Assembly: GCF_042676245.1 (NCBI RefSeq)
Contig: NZ_JBHTKA010000013.1
Span: 62,001 to 126,000 of the forward strand
Direction: 5' to 3'
Origin: Ohtaekwangia kribbensis
GTDB lineage: Bacteria; Bacteroidota; Bacteroidia; Cytophagales; Cyclobacteriaceae
DNA length: 64,000 bases
This document shows, one piece after another, positions 18,170 through 28,086 of the stretch. The notes beneath the pieces were generated by a model. The model saw only the letters and a program-made list of their open reading frames with translations. It was not told where the DNA came from and made no database searches. The stretch's first letter is position 1, and each line of letters starts with the position of its first letter. The position numbers and the translations under genes were made by a program.

Positions 18170-18532
18170 CTATATCAAATACTTTACAAAGACACGATCA
18201 ACATCCCGGTAGAAAAAATCGGAATTCTTTTCTACCAATGAAAATGTACCGGTATTCCGTACATGCGTGATCAGACCTGCGTAGTGAACGAGATCTACCG
18301 GAGAAATTAACATCTCCTTCAAATCACGCTTGATGAATTCACGTTTTATGTTCGACAGCGGCTTGCCATATTTATTTTCATATATAGCCGCCAGGTATTC
18401 GTCCTGTAATAAGTCTTTAACAAGATCATTTCGTACGATTCGAATGAGGTCAATCACTCTATCCACTGACAAAGGCACGACATCTTTTCCCGAATCGATC
18501 TGTTGCATGATGTATTTTCTTCTGGCACTCAA
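18170..18532 (-). CDS. Hypothetical helical protein, 120 aa
   Basis: I do not recognise this protein. It is rich in charged helices (RVIDLIRIVRNDLVKDLLQD, NIKREFIKRDLKEMLI), has no signal or membrane segment and could be a small regulator. It converges with the reductase gene, leaving 83 bases between the stops. Confidence 0.55.
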   Translation of the reverse strand: MSARRKYIMQQIDSGKDVVPLSVDRVIDLIRIVRNDLVKDLLQDEYLAAIYENKYGKPLSNIKREFIKRDLKEMLISPVDLVHYAGLITHVRNTGTFSLVEKNSDFFYRDVDRVFVKYLI

Positions 18533-18909
18533 GTATCGAAGAAAATCATTGCAGATAATAGTTGCTTTTCTTCAAAAAGGTGAACGTGTTCAGTATCAAT
18601 TGAATTAGTTATCCACAAAAAGCAGAATATGTTTTACGTAATAACTATCATCAAGTGACTCAAGCACTTGCATCTAAAAATGCTTCGACCCAAATTATAT
18701 AGTTGACATTAAGCATAGTTAAGCAACGCAGTCGCTATTAAATAAGTGAATTCAGGAACTTCATTTCATACCACATCAGCGTTTGCATGACTTAACTCTA
18801 TGTGCCGCAGGGCGTCAATGCCTCTTAACCATTTCCCGTATAAAAGAATATGCTGTGCACAGCCATTTCAACTGTGCACAGCATATTAAAAATTTCCGAC
18901 CCGGATCGA
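18533..18909. other. Gene-free stretch with SusD terminator
   Basis: About 377 bases. The left part near 18540-18620 should hold the promoter of the small minus-strand gene. The right end holds the strong hairpin at 18847-18887. Nothing else stands out. Confidence 0.5.
18847..18887 (-). terminator. Strong intrinsic terminator of SusCD operon
   Basis: A perfect 16-bp stem, AATATGCTGTGCACAG at 18847-18862 with its complement at 18872-18887 and a nine-base loop, followed on the minus strand by CTTTT. It lies 23 bases after the SusD stop. Confidence 0.88.
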
Positions 18910-20550
18910 TCAATATCCCTGGTTCTGTTCGAGCTTGGGATTCTTGTTGCGTTCTGTTTCCGGTATAGGATATAGTGCCATATTGATGTTGGATACGCTG
19001 TGAGACAACCATGATTTGGTATGGAATACACCGAAGCGAATCATATCCTGGCGTCTCCGTCCCTCCTGGTTAAATTCCCACGCGAGTTCATCGAGGAAAC
19101 GTCCGTATACTATATCATCACCACCTTCGGTAGTTGATTGCAAGTGATTTCGCAGACCATAATCGTATGCGCTTCCCTCCTGCAACTGGGCACCGGTTAC
19201 TATAGCTTTATCAGGATTGGACTTAAATGCGCGCTGTCTTACCTGTGTCACCAATTCTGCCGCTTCGTCTGCTTTACCGGTGCGCAACAGACCCTCCGCT
19301 TTCATCATCAATATATCAGCATAGCGAAATACAGGAAAGTCGTTGTTCAAAATATTGGTTGACCCTTTCGCAATCTCAAACTTTCCAAAACGATAGCCAT
19401 GTATTTCTTCCGACTTATCAACGCCGGGTAATTCATTCACGAATGCAAGTGGTTCACCTGCCAGGTCACCCATAGTGCATTCCAACGCCTCGCCTGCTGC
19501 GGAGTATTGCTGTCCGTAGATATAGTTCTCAGTGAGGCGTGAATCCTCGGGATCAAATGTATCGATGAATTGTGGTATAGCACACATGCCGCCCCACGGA
19601 CTCTGTTGCAAATTATAGGTAGCCTGCATGGAAGGCTGCAGCGTTTGCATGTGAATATCAAACGTGTTCCAGTTCTTGGTATAATTATCATCAATCGCCA
19701 AACCAAAAATGATCTCCGGTGAATTCTGGTTCTCGGTGATAAACACATTCTTCTGGGTTGTTTCCAGTATATATTTATTCTTCGGGCGCGTTATTACCGA
19801 ATCACATGCTTCTATACACTTGGCCCATTGCGGTGTTCCGGTATAAACCTCCGAGTTCAAATATACTTTTGCCAGCAGCGTATACGCAGCCCACCGGTTG
19901 AAACGGCCATACATCGTCATGTCGTGAGCCGTGCTGAGGTCGGGTATACTTTCGGTAAGCTCAGTCACCACAAAGTTATATACCTCCTGCCGTGAGCTTT
20001 GCTCGGGAAGAAAACCTTCCGGGACATCGAAGTCGGTAACGATCGGAACGTTGCCATATATATCCAGCAACAGGTAATAGTATGAAGCCCGAAGCGCGCG
20101 AAGTTCGGCCAGCGTCTCAGCCTTCTTCTCGTCTGTCAGCGGAATATAGTTTGTTTCGATCTGGTATATGATCTTGTTACAAACGGTAATACCGGCATAG
20201 GTGCGCGACCATCCCTGCAGTACGTTATCATCGTTGGCAGTCCACTTGTGTTCATGAATCCTGCGGTATATACCGCCATCCACCCACCCATTGGGGCGTG
20301 CCGGAATTACCACCTCATCACCACTCACTTCCTGTGTGCGCCATACACCGTTCCACTCCAGCATGGTTTGTCTCCACGCTACATATCCTGCACTTACGAT
20401 AGCCGCTATATCTGATTCGGTCGGATCAAACTCGGACGATACGATGGTGCTATAGTTTTCATGTTCAAGTTCGGTACAGGCAGCCAGTGAAAGTACAAAG
20501 GCTAAAGCCGCACATTTGCCCAGGCGTATATATTTAAAGATTTCTTTCAT
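18910..20550 (-). CDS. SusD/RagB family nutrient-binding lipoprotein
   Basis: This 546-residue surface lipoprotein caps the neighbouring SusC channel and binds its substrate. The lipobox is LAAC (Cys25, LAACTELEH). TPR-like helices typical of SusD follow (LRALRASYYYLLLDIYGNVP, FNRWAAYTLLAKVYLNSEVY) and the C-terminal block has FLDELAWEFNQEGRRRQDMIRFG, the usual SusD signature, ending NKNPKLEQNQGY. It is encoded 19 bases after SusC in an operon led by sigma factor and FecR genes. The substrate cannot be inferred because no glycosidase, protease or sulfatase gene is linked. Confidence 0.95.
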   Translation of the reverse strand: MKEIFKYIRLGKCAALAFVLSLAACTELEHENYSTIVSSEFDPTESDIAAIVSAGYVAWRQTMLEWNGVWRTQEVSGDEVVIPARPNGWVDGGIYRRIHEHKWTANDDNVLQGWSRTYAGITVCNKIIYQIETNYIPLTDEKKAETLAELRALRASYYYLLLDIYGNVPIVTDFDVPEGFLPEQSSRQEVYNFVVTELTESIPDLSTAHDMTMYGRFNRWAAYTLLAKVYLNSEVYTGTPQWAKCIEACDSVITRPKNKYILETTQKNVFITENQNSPEIIFGLAIDDNYTKNWNTFDIHMQTLQPSMQATYNLQQSPWGGMCAIPQFIDTFDPEDSRLTENYIYGQQYSAAGEALECTMGDLAGEPLAFVNELPGVDKSEEIHGYRFGKFEIAKGSTNILNNDFPVFRYADILMMKAEGLLRTGKADEAAELVTQVRQRAFKSNPDKAIVTGAQLQEGSAYDYGLRNHLQSTTEGGDDIVYGRFLDELAWEFNQEGRRRQDMIRFGVFHTKSWLSHSVSNINMALYPIPETERNKNPKLEQNQGY

Positions 20551-20569
20551 GGTTCAATACATTTTTAAC

Positions 20570-23500
20570 TCAGAAGCTCACATTAAATCCAATGGTATAG
20601 GTTCGTGCAGTCGGATACTTGTCACGCCCGTCATTGCCGGGGTCAAGGCCGAGTCGGTTCACTTCCGGATCTATACCTTTGTAGCTCGTCAGGATAGCTG
20701 TGTTCAGCGTTGAGATATAGATGCGTGCCGAGCGTATATACTTAGAGTTCGACAAGTTCGGTACGTTGTAACCAATCGTTATGTTATCGATTTTCCAGAA
20801 GTCACCATCTTCAATGTAGTAGCTGTTAAACTCCAGCGGTGCATTGAGTTTCGTTTTACCAAATACTTTTTCCTCCGATGACTTCAGACGGTTATAGTTG
20901 GTAATAGTCGGATTCTCCAGGTACATTCTTTCAAAGTTCAGTATCTGGTAATCAAAAGCTCCGCGCATGGTAATGCTCAGGTCGAAGTTCTTATAGCGCA
21001 CATTGTTGTTCCAGCCCGCGTAGTATTTCGGAAGTCCGTTACCCAATACTTTTTTATTCTCGAACGACTTTGAAAAGGTCGCTGACGTTTCCTGTTCACC
21101 ATTGGCATTCTCGTAAATCCACAAGCCGCTCTCGTCAATATCCACCGCTTTAAAGCCATGGAAGTTTCCGATCTTCTCCCCTACTTTCACCAGGTGCGTA
21201 TGTGTCTGGATGGGTTCACCCGTGCCACCGGCTGTGAAATAGTCGTTGGTGGTTTGATACAAGTCATTGGACAGTCTTACGAGCTTGTTGGAATTTGTAG
21301 AGAAGTTAAAGCTCGTGTTCCATTCGAAATCTCCTTTCTGCACCGGTGTAATGTTCAGCAATACTTCGAGTCCTTTGTTCTCCATCACGCCTACATTCGC
21401 GCGTGTAGTACCGTAGAGGTTTGGTGGTTGAGGCACTGCGAAGTCGTAAAGCAAATCGCGAATCTCACGCTTATAGTAATCTATACTTCCGCTTACACGA
21501 CTGTTGAACAATCCGAAATCAAGCCCAACGTTTGTCTCATGTTTCTCTTCCCACTTCAGGTATGGGTTTTCATTCTGTGAAGGCACAAGCGTACGTACCC
21601 ACTGTTCATTATAGTAGAATGGATCAGCATAGCCCATCAACGCCACCGAACCAAAGCCGTTGCTATTGGGTGTGCCGGTAACACCGTAACCTGCACGAAG
21701 TTTCAGATCGTTGATCACGGTTACGTTGTCCATAAACGATTCATTGGTGATGCGCCATCCTATGGATACTGCGGGAAATGTACCCCACGGATCTTTTGTT
21801 TTATATAGCTGGCTGGCCGCTTCGTGACGCAAGCTTGCCATCAAAAGATATTTGTCCCGGAAGTTATACGTTAAGCGACCGAAGAAGCTGATAAGGTTTG
21901 TCTTCGAAGTAAAACCTTGCATCACGGCTTCTCCTTCTGCGAGTGCATTACCGAGGTCGATGTTATGATACGAGAATATATCGGTAGGAAAATCCCAGTT
22001 CTGCATATAGTAATCACGATAGTAATTATCCTGATAACCGTATCCACCCAGTACTGAGAAGGTATGTGATCCGATCGTCTTGCTATACTGTGCTGTGAGT
22101 TCCATCAACTTGTCTTCTGTCTCACGCGTTCCGTTCGACACATACCCGTTGAGTCCTGAACGAACGGTTGATATATGTTTCTTGGTTTCCGCATAGCCTC
22201 GTGTCTGGTTAAAGCGGTTAATAGAGAACAACGATGCCAGCGTAAGTCCTTCAAAAGGTTTATAGCTTATGCGTGTATTGATACGTGTGTTCTGCGAGCG
22301 GTTCATGCCATCAGATTCCTGCAGGCGCGACAGCGGGTTATCATAGTTGAATTCACCGGGATATTCCTGCCAGTTTCCTTCCGCATCTTTTACAGGTGCT
22401 GTCGGGTTACGGATCAGTGCCTGACGATACGTATACCCGTTAAAACTTGATCCATCACCGGATGTATTATAGCGATTGTCCTGACTCAGAAAACCAAAAT
22501 TGAAATTTACTTTGTCATCAAACATGCTGTGGTTTACATCGAGGCGACCTGTAAAAGTCTTGTTGTCTGACTTTAGAAATATACCTTCGAGACCTCTGTA
22601 GTTGAAGGATGCCAGGTAATTTGTTTTACTGTTGCCACCCCGAAACGTAAGGTTGTGTATCTGGTTAAAAGGTCTCTGCATGATTTCGTCCAGCCAATCC
22701 GTTGTGGCACCCAGGTCGGCTGAAGCGGTGCGCGTTCCATCCGCTATCTGGCGTCTATAGTCTTCAGCCGTAAGCATATCGAGCTTCCTATATATACTTT
22801 GTGTACTGAAGCTCGCAGAGTAATCAACGCGTGCTACATCTACACCGTTGGCACGTTTGGTGGTGATGAGTATAACACCGTTGGTACCACGCGTTCCATA
22901 TATAGCAGCGGCAGATCCGTCTTTCAATACATCGATAGACTCAATGTCTTCCGGAGCTACCGTACGAAGATCACCGGGCACACCATCCACCAGGATAAGC
23001 GGACTCACGTTGGCGCCCAGTAGTGTTGTATTACCGCGCAGCAATATTTGCGAGCTGCTCGTAGGATCACCGCTGGGTACGGAGATGGTAAGCCCCGCCA
23101 CTTTACCCTGAATGAGTTGCCCCGCATCGGTTACATTTCCTTTGTTAAAGTTTTCTGATTTAATGGACGCAACCGAACTTGTTATCTCAGCTTTATTCTG
23201 CGTTCCATAACCAATCACAACCACTTCGCCCAATGACGTTACATCAGATTCGAGTGTAACATTGAACACCGTATTGTTACCAGGCGACAGCTCTACGGTT
23301 TTGTATCCGATAAAGCTGAAGATCAAAGTCTCGGTGCCTTCTGCCAGCGAAATGGAATATTTACCTTCTGCGTTGGTTGTTGTGCCGAGCGTGGTACCTT
23401 TCACAACCACGTTAACACCGGGAAGCGGTGCACCGCTTTCATCGGTTACAGTGCCGGTTACAACTACAGCAACCGAAGATAAATTGCTATCCGCAGTTTG

Positions 23501-23884
23501 TGTTGTGTCCGGTACAATCCGCTTCCGCAAAATGATATACTCACCGGAAAGCTGATACTGGATGTTGAGCGGACCAAAAATACCTGCGAGTACATCGGAT
23601 AATTTTTGATGACGATAGTCAATAGAAATGCGTTGGTCGATCGCTATCGTTTGTGGGTTATAGGTAAATTTTATAGGGACTGATTTTTCGATCTCTGATA
23701 AAACATGCTTTATCTTCTTCTCTTCTGCATTGATGGAAATGACTTCATCCAGAACGGTTTGTCCGAAGATGTCAGAAGGTGTGGCTGTAACAGCACCTGA
23801 GATAACAGTTAGCAGGAGGATCTGAATTCCGGTAAATCTCATAATCGATAAAATCAAACTGCAAAGCGTCTGACGTTTTTTCAT
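20570..23884 (-). CDS. SusC/RagA TonB-linked outer-membrane channel with STN domain
   Basis: About 1104 residues from the ATG at 23884; an ATG at 23908 adds eight. In order: signal peptide, a secretin/TonB short N-terminal (STN) domain (about 45-120, INAEEKKIKHVLSEIEKS), a carboxypeptidase-regulatory-like domain (VTGTVTDESGAPLPGVNVVV), a TonB plug (VVVIGYGTQNKAEITSSV, IESIDVLKDGSAAAIYG) and a barrel ending in Phe (TYTIGFNVSF). The STN domain marks it as a signal transducer: substrate binding is relayed to the FecR protein encoded just upstream, which frees the ECF sigma factor. With SusD it forms the import complex. Confidence 0.95.
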   Translation of the reverse strand: MKKRQTLCSLILSIMRFTGIQILLLTVISGAVTATPSDIFGQTVLDEVISINAEEKKIKHVLSEIEKSVPIKFTYNPQTIAIDQRISIDYRHQKLSDVLAGIFGPLNIQYQLSGEYIILRKRIVPDTTQTADSNLSSVAVVVTGTVTDESGAPLPGVNVVVKGTTLGTTTNAEGKYSISLAEGTETLIFSFIGYKTVELSPGNNTVFNVTLESDVTSLGEVVVIGYGTQNKAEITSSVASIKSENFNKGNVTDAGQLIQGKVAGLTISVPSGDPTSSSQILLRGNTTLLGANVSPLILVDGVPGDLRTVAPEDIESIDVLKDGSAAAIYGTRGTNGVILITTKRANGVDVARVDYSASFSTQSIYRKLDMLTAEDYRRQIADGTRTASADLGATTDWLDEIMQRPFNQIHNLTFRGGNSKTNYLASFNYRGLEGIFLKSDNKTFTGRLDVNHSMFDDKVNFNFGFLSQDNRYNTSGDGSSFNGYTYRQALIRNPTAPVKDAEGNWQEYPGEFNYDNPLSRLQESDGMNRSQNTRINTRISYKPFEGLTLASLFSINRFNQTRGYAETKKHISTVRSGLNGYVSNGTRETEDKLMELTAQYSKTIGSHTFSVLGGYGYQDNYYRDYYMQNWDFPTDIFSYHNIDLGNALAEGEAVMQGFTSKTNLISFFGRLTYNFRDKYLLMASLRHEAASQLYKTKDPWGTFPAVSIGWRITNESFMDNVTVINDLKLRAGYGVTGTPNSNGFGSVALMGYADPFYYNEQWVRTLVPSQNENPYLKWEEKHETNVGLDFGLFNSRVSGSIDYYKREIRDLLYDFAVPQPPNLYGTTRANVGVMENKGLEVLLNITPVQKGDFEWNTSFNFSTNSNKLVRLSNDLYQTTNDYFTAGGTGEPIQTHTHLVKVGEKIGNFHGFKAVDIDESGLWIYENANGEQETSATFSKSFENKKVLGNGLPKYYAGWNNNVRYKNFDLSITMRGAFDYQILNFERMYLENPTITNYNRLKSSEEKVFGKTKLNAPLEFNSYYIEDGDFWKIDNITIGYNVPNLSNSKYIRSARIYISTLNTAILTSYKGIDPEVNRLGLDPGNDGRDKYPTARTYTIGFNVSF

Positions 23885-24082
23885 AAATTTGTTAGGTTTT
23901 GGTTCCATGTAATAGTGGACTAAACTATCCGGGGCCTTGTTACTGAGTGCGAATCATCTCAAGGTCGGGATTGCAAAATCAGATCGGTGGTGTCCCAACA
24001 TCACCGATCGCTTTTTATACGCTGTTTGTATTCTTACTTCATAGGCGCTGGTGTTAATGTCTCTATATATACCATCACATTT

Positions 24083-25156
24083 TTAGCAACCCGAGCTGTT
24101 GATGATAATCCGGGTATCGATTACTTCATAGTTCGCTCCGATCGTCTGGCAAATGATCTTGAGCTTTTCAAATAAAGGCTCAGATCCAAGTGGCGCTGTG
24201 ATAAAACATTTCTCCATCAGTTCTTCGTTGTATAAGATCTCGACACCGTAGGCATCTTCGAGTACTTTGAAGACTGTGCGTATAGGGGTGTTATCGAAAT
24301 TAAAGTCGGTTGACTTTACCGCAGGGTTTACTACTTCCGGTATTTCAACAAGCTCCTTGTCGAACAGCTGCTCCGCGCGTTCATACTTCACCCGCTGGTT
24401 TGGCAGCAAAATCACGCCTTCTTTTGTATCATCAGCTTCTGCATCTTCGCTGGCAGTATATACCGACACCTTGCCGGTTTTTACAGATACAATAATGTTC
24501 CTCGCTCCTTCCGGTGCCTGTATGCGAAAGCTCGTTCCCAATACTTTGGTGAGTACCTCGTTGGTATGTACAATGAATGGTCTGTACGGATCTTTGGTTA
24601 CTTCAAAGAATGCATCTCCCAGCAAGTATACTTCACGGACCGTAACGTTGGTATAGTCTGATTTATACTTCAACCGGCTTTTATCCTGCAACGTCACAAT
24701 ACTGCCATCAGCAAGCTGAAGGCGCAGCGGCTTGCCTGTTTCGTTTATCTGCTCAGCATAATTGTCTTTCTTATTCTGATAGGTATATAGATCCGCAGCC
24801 GGTGATGAATCACCTGTTTGTAACTGCCACCAGATACCAGCACTAACGACTATAATTACAGAGGCGAGTATCGCTATGCGGGTACGATTCGATGAGACTC
24901 GCGTTTGTTTATGCTCTACACGTGCTTCAATCTTTGCCCAGATCGATTGGATCTGTGTGTCATCTTCGGGTATATCTTCCGTGCGCTTCAGGTTAATTAC
25001 CAGCGTACGTGCTTTCTCTACAACCGGAGCAATCTCCGGGTGCCCGGCAATATATAGTTCCCAATACTTTACTGCTTCCGGGTCGGATTGATTTACCCAG
25101 TCAATAAAGCTTTCATTGGCGGCAAAGTCTTCAACACTAAATTTGGTATAGTCCAT
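24083..25156 (-). CDS. FecR family anti-sigma factor
   Basis: A 357-residue inner-membrane regulator: cytoplasmic N-terminal sigma-binding region (about 1-85), one membrane helix near 88-106 (IAILASVIIVVSAGIWWQL), then a periplasmic FecR domain (about 125-220, GKPLRLQLADGSIVTL and EVTKDPYRPFIVHT) and a C-terminal DUF4974 domain (about 285-357, FDNTPIRTVFKVLEDAYG). It should hold the adjacent sigma factor inactive until the SusC STN domain signals. The gene sits between the sigma and SusC genes in the standard order. Confidence 0.95.
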   Translation of the reverse strand: MDYTKFSVEDFAANESFIDWVNQSDPEAVKYWELYIAGHPEIAPVVEKARTLVINLKRTEDIPEDDTQIQSIWAKIEARVEHKQTRVSSNRTRIAILASVIIVVSAGIWWQLQTGDSSPAADLYTYQNKKDNYAEQINETGKPLRLQLADGSIVTLQDKSRLKYKSDYTNVTVREVYLLGDAFFEVTKDPYRPFIVHTNEVLTKVLGTSFRIQAPEGARNIIVSVKTGKVSVYTASEDAEADDTKEGVILLPNQRVKYERAEQLFDKELVEIPEVVNPAVKSTDFNFDNTPIRTVFKVLEDAYGVEILYNEELMEKCFITAPLGSEPLFEKLKIICQTIGANYEVIDTRIIINSSGC

Positions 25157-25206
25157 GGTATAAGATTGCTAACGCTATCATATACTAATGCACAAAGACT
25201 TGGTTT

Positions 25207-25821
25207 TTAATCCATGTAGATTGAAAAAAAATTCAGAAAAATTAAAAAAGATGAGAAAGAAACGCGGAGAGTCACTTTAAGCGTGCGCAACGCGGTATAA
25301 ATAAACTTGCAGGCCGATTGATAATTTACACCCATGATGTGCGCAACCTCTTCGTTTGAAAAGTTATGATAGTACCGCAGGTTGATAGCTTCCTGCTGGC
25401 GCTTAGGCAATTGGCTGATGCTGCTCTTTAAATGATTCGCCTGTAAAGCCTGTACTTCAAGACCTATGAAGAAATTCTCTATAGAAGCAGCGTGATCAAA
25501 ATGTTCAGACGTGTTATCGATGTCTTCAAAATTCAGAAACTCATTTTGATGGATGTTCCTGCATATCTTATAACGCAGCGCCCGGAACAGGTAAAATTTG
25601 ATTGAGGTTGTTTCACTGATCGTTGCCCTGTTCTGCCACAACTCCACAAAGAGATCCTGGATGCTATCTTCAATAACCGTTTTGTCTGACGTTACCTTGT
25701 TACCATAGTTCAGCAACAGCTTTGCATACTCTTTATAGATACGCGCAAAAGATGCCTTATCGCCATTCTTAAATGCTTGCCATAGCGGATCGCCGGGAAG
25801 GTTTTCAGGTTTAGTGTACAC
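25207..25821 (-). CDS. ECF sigma-70 factor of the SusCD locus
   Basis: An extracytoplasmic-function sigma factor of the Bacteroidota FecI-like type. I chose the GTG at 25821 (VYTKPENLPGD, about 204 residues) because the upstream extension to 25917 is hydrophobic and unlike the family. Region 2 is at LWQAFKNGDKASFARIYKEY to TVIEDSIQDLFVELWQN; region 4 is the helix-turn-helix LPKRQQEAINLRYYHNFSNE with EVAHIMGVNYQSACKF. The C-terminus is hydrophobic and Phe-rich, as is common in these factors. It should transcribe the FecR-SusC-SusD genes. Confidence 0.9.
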   Translation of the reverse strand: MYTKPENLPGDPLWQAFKNGDKASFARIYKEYAKLLLNYGNKVTSDKTVIEDSIQDLFVELWQNRATISETTSIKFYLFRALRYKICRNIHQNEFLNFEDIDNTSEHFDHAASIENFFIGLEVQALQANHLKSSISQLPKRQQEAINLRYYHNFSNEEVAHIMGVNYQSACKFIYTALRTLKVTLRVSFSSFLIFLNFFSIYMD

Positions 25822-25963
25822 CGTGTCAGTGGTTTTGCATCGAAAAATTAGAATTAAAACCCAATCAATGCAAACGATTGAGATAAAAAATGTACGAAAT
25901 ACACTTTTTAAACACAAGTATGGGGCTGCGAAGTAAGGAGTAAAGAAGTGAGAAGTAGAAAAA

Positions 25964-26827
25964 CTATCCGAGATAGTCTTTCAGTACTTTGCTCTTTGAG
26001 GTTTGCCGGAGTCTTCGGATGCCTTTCTCTTTTATCTGTCTCACGCGTTCTCGTGTCAGGTTAAATCGCTCACCTATCTCTTCTAATGTCATGGCCGTGC
26101 GGTCATTAAGTCCATAGTAAAGTGATATAACATCGGATTCGCGCTGCGTCAATGTAGCGAGTGAGCGCTGCACATCATATCGCAATGAATTACTGATGAG
26201 TGAAGAATCCGGTGTTCCTTCAGATTCATCTTCCAACACATCCAGCAAAGCATTCTCTTCTCCATTCACAAAGGGAGCGTTGATAGAGAGTTGGCGACTT
26301 CCCATTTGTGCTGTATTCCTGACTTCTTCCGGAGCGATCGCCAGTACCTCTGCTATTTCTTCATCCGAAGGATCTCGCTGAAATTTCTGTTCCAGCAGGG
26401 AGAACGTCTTGTTGAGTTTATTCAAAGAGCCTACCTGGTTCAAGGGAATGCGAACAACCCTGGATTGCTCCGCTACGGCCTGCATGATGGCTTGTCGTAT
26501 CCACCACACAGCATAAGAAATGAATTTGAATCCACGTGTTTCATCAAACCGCATAGCAGCTTTCACCAATCCTATATTGCCTTCATTGATCAAGTCGCCT
26601 AACGACAAGCCCAGATTCTGATATTGCTTGGCCACTGAGACAACAAATCTCAAATTCGCTTTCACCATTTTTTCAAGGGCCTGCTGATCACCTTCCCTGA
26701 TGCGTTTGGTTAATGTAACTTCCTCTTCGGCAGTAATCAGGTTTACTCTTCCAATCTCCTGCAGGTATTTGTCCAATGACTGTGTCTCACGATTTGTGAT
26801 CTGCTTCGTTATCTTAAGTTGCCTCAT
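25964..26827 (-). CDS. Primary-type sigma-70 factor (RpoD/SigA family)
   Basis: A 287-residue sigma-70 factor with regions 1.2 to 4 and no region 1.1, as usual for Bacteroidota. Region 1.2 is SLDKYLQEIGRVNLITAEEE; region 2 includes ANLRFVVSVAKQYQNLGLSL and RGFKFISYAVWWIRQAIMQA (melting and -10 recognition); region 3 follows; region 4 has TLEEIGERFNLTRERVRQIK for -33 contact. Several positions differ from the most common Bacteroidota primary sigma (for example VNLI for VDLI and AMRFDETRG), so it may be either the housekeeping factor or a close group 2 paralogue. Its gene is low in TATA, as expected for a slowly evolving gene. Confidence 0.88.
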   Translation of the reverse strand: MRQLKITKQITNRETQSLDKYLQEIGRVNLITAEEEVTLTKRIREGDQQALEKMVKANLRFVVSVAKQYQNLGLSLGDLINEGNIGLVKAAMRFDETRGFKFISYAVWWIRQAIMQAVAEQSRVVRIPLNQVGSLNKLNKTFSLLEQKFQRDPSDEEIAEVLAIAPEEVRNTAQMGSRQLSINAPFVNGEENALLDVLEDESEGTPDSSLISNSLRYDVQRSLATLTQRESDVISLYYGLNDRTAMTLEEIGERFNLTRERVRQIKEKGIRRLRQTSKSKVLKDYLG

Positions 26828-26953
26828 GATGTTTTCGAGTGCGTTAAATACAAAATATACCGATGGGGTTTGTCCTTCATACGTTGCTCTTCAATTCATC
26901 CAGCGTCAAGGTATATTTACCCGGATGTATAGCAATGAATGTGGTAAACGATT

Positions 26954-27214
26954 TTAGGAAATCCGCTCGGAGTTCTCCTTCAGGAATTGTCTCAAAATAG
27001 CAATGGCAAGTTTGATGTTGTTAGGAGTATCCGGTGCCACAGCCAGGTCTATATTTCTGAGCGCACCTATTATATCGTTTATATAACGGAATTCATGTTC
27101 AGTATTTTTGTCGTGACGAATCCGCGACATGGAATAGCTGATGACCTTTATTAATTCAGCTTCATTTTTAGCAGCTTTGATGTCTGCCACAACTTCGTTA
27201 CAAAAAGTCTTCAT
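26954..27214 (-). CDS. Hypothetical helical protein, 86 aa
   Basis: A small soluble protein with predicted helices (VVADIKAAKNEAELIKVISY, NNIKLAIAILRQFLKENSER). No recognised domain. It lies 126 bases upstream of the sigma-70 gene on the same strand and is divergent from the Crp gene. After its stop a different frame stays open for about 40 codons, noted separately. Confidence 0.6.
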   Translation of the reverse strand: MKTFCNEVVADIKAAKNEAELIKVISYSMSRIRHDKNTEHEFRYINDIIGALRNIDLAVAPDTPNNIKLAIAILRQFLKENSERIS

Positions 27215-27342
27215 AGAACTTCGTTCGTGATGGGAAGCAAGTTATGGCACCTCACGGTAATTAAAATTGAATATGATCATCTGGAGAATTGATTATAATC
27301 AACACTCATACTGATCAGGATGTGTAAATTGGCCACCTTTAT

Positions 27343-28086
27343 ATGGATCCGATAGTTATGATTAGCAACTTTCTATCTGAAAATTTTCGTCTCAAGACCG
27401 ATCAGCTCTTTGAAGGGCTAACACGGGAAGAGCAGCAATTCCTGACCAAAGCCGGGGTTACACATCTCTACAAGAAGGGAGAAATTATATTCCGGGAAGG
27501 CGGCATCCCCACCGGTATATTTTATATACAATCAGGAAAAGTCAAGAAGTACAAGCCTACGGCAAAAGGTGGTGAACAAATATTTTACCTGTGCAGTGAT
27601 GGCGAGTTACTTGGATATCACGCGCTGCTCAGTGGTGAATTTTATCCGGACTCTGCTGCCACGATTGAAGATTCCGAAATTACTTTTATCTCGAAAGACG
27701 ATTTCATGAAAGTGCTTCACAGCTCAACGGTGCTATCCTATAATCTTCTGAAAGCACTGGGCCATGAATTCAGCTTGTTCATTAACTCGATCACCAACCT
27801 GGCAACGAAGTCTGTGCGGGAAAGACTTGCCTTCAACTTGTTGATGCTCGATGAAAAATTCAAATCTCGTGATACTCCGGATATAGCCGGTGAAATAAAA
27901 CTCTCGCGGACGGATCTCGCCAACATGGTAGGTACAGCGAAAGAGACTTTAGTCAGACTCCTGCAGACGTTCAAAGAAGCGGGACTCATTGAGAAAAATG
28001 ATAAAGTCATTCGCATTATTGACCGTGAGAAAATGATACGGGAAGCGAACCTGATGGGATTAAATCGTAAAGAGAATCTGCTCTAG
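27343..28086 (+). CDS. Crp/Fnr family transcriptional regulator
   Basis: A 247-residue regulator with an N-terminal cyclic-nucleotide-binding-like barrel (about 22-145, THLYKKGEIIFREGGIPTGI and the YLCSDGELLGYHALLSGEFY phosphate cassette region) and a C-terminal winged helix (about 165-235) with recognition helix RTDLANMVGTAKETLVRLL. There is no Fnr-type cysteine cluster, so it is not an iron-sulfur oxygen sensor. Targets and ligand are unknown; divergence from the small gene at 26954 could reflect autoregulation. Confidence 0.92.
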   Translation: MDPIVMISNFLSENFRLKTDQLFEGLTREEQQFLTKAGVTHLYKKGEIIFREGGIPTGIFYIQSGKVKKYKPTAKGGEQIFYLCSDGELLGYHALLSGEFYPDSAATIEDSEITFISKDDFMKVLHSSTVLSYNLLKALGHEFSLFINSITNLATKSVRERLAFNLLMLDEKFKSRDTPDIAGEIKLSRTDLANMVGTAKETLVRLLQTFKEAGLIEKNDKVIRIIDREKMIREANLMGLNRKENLL

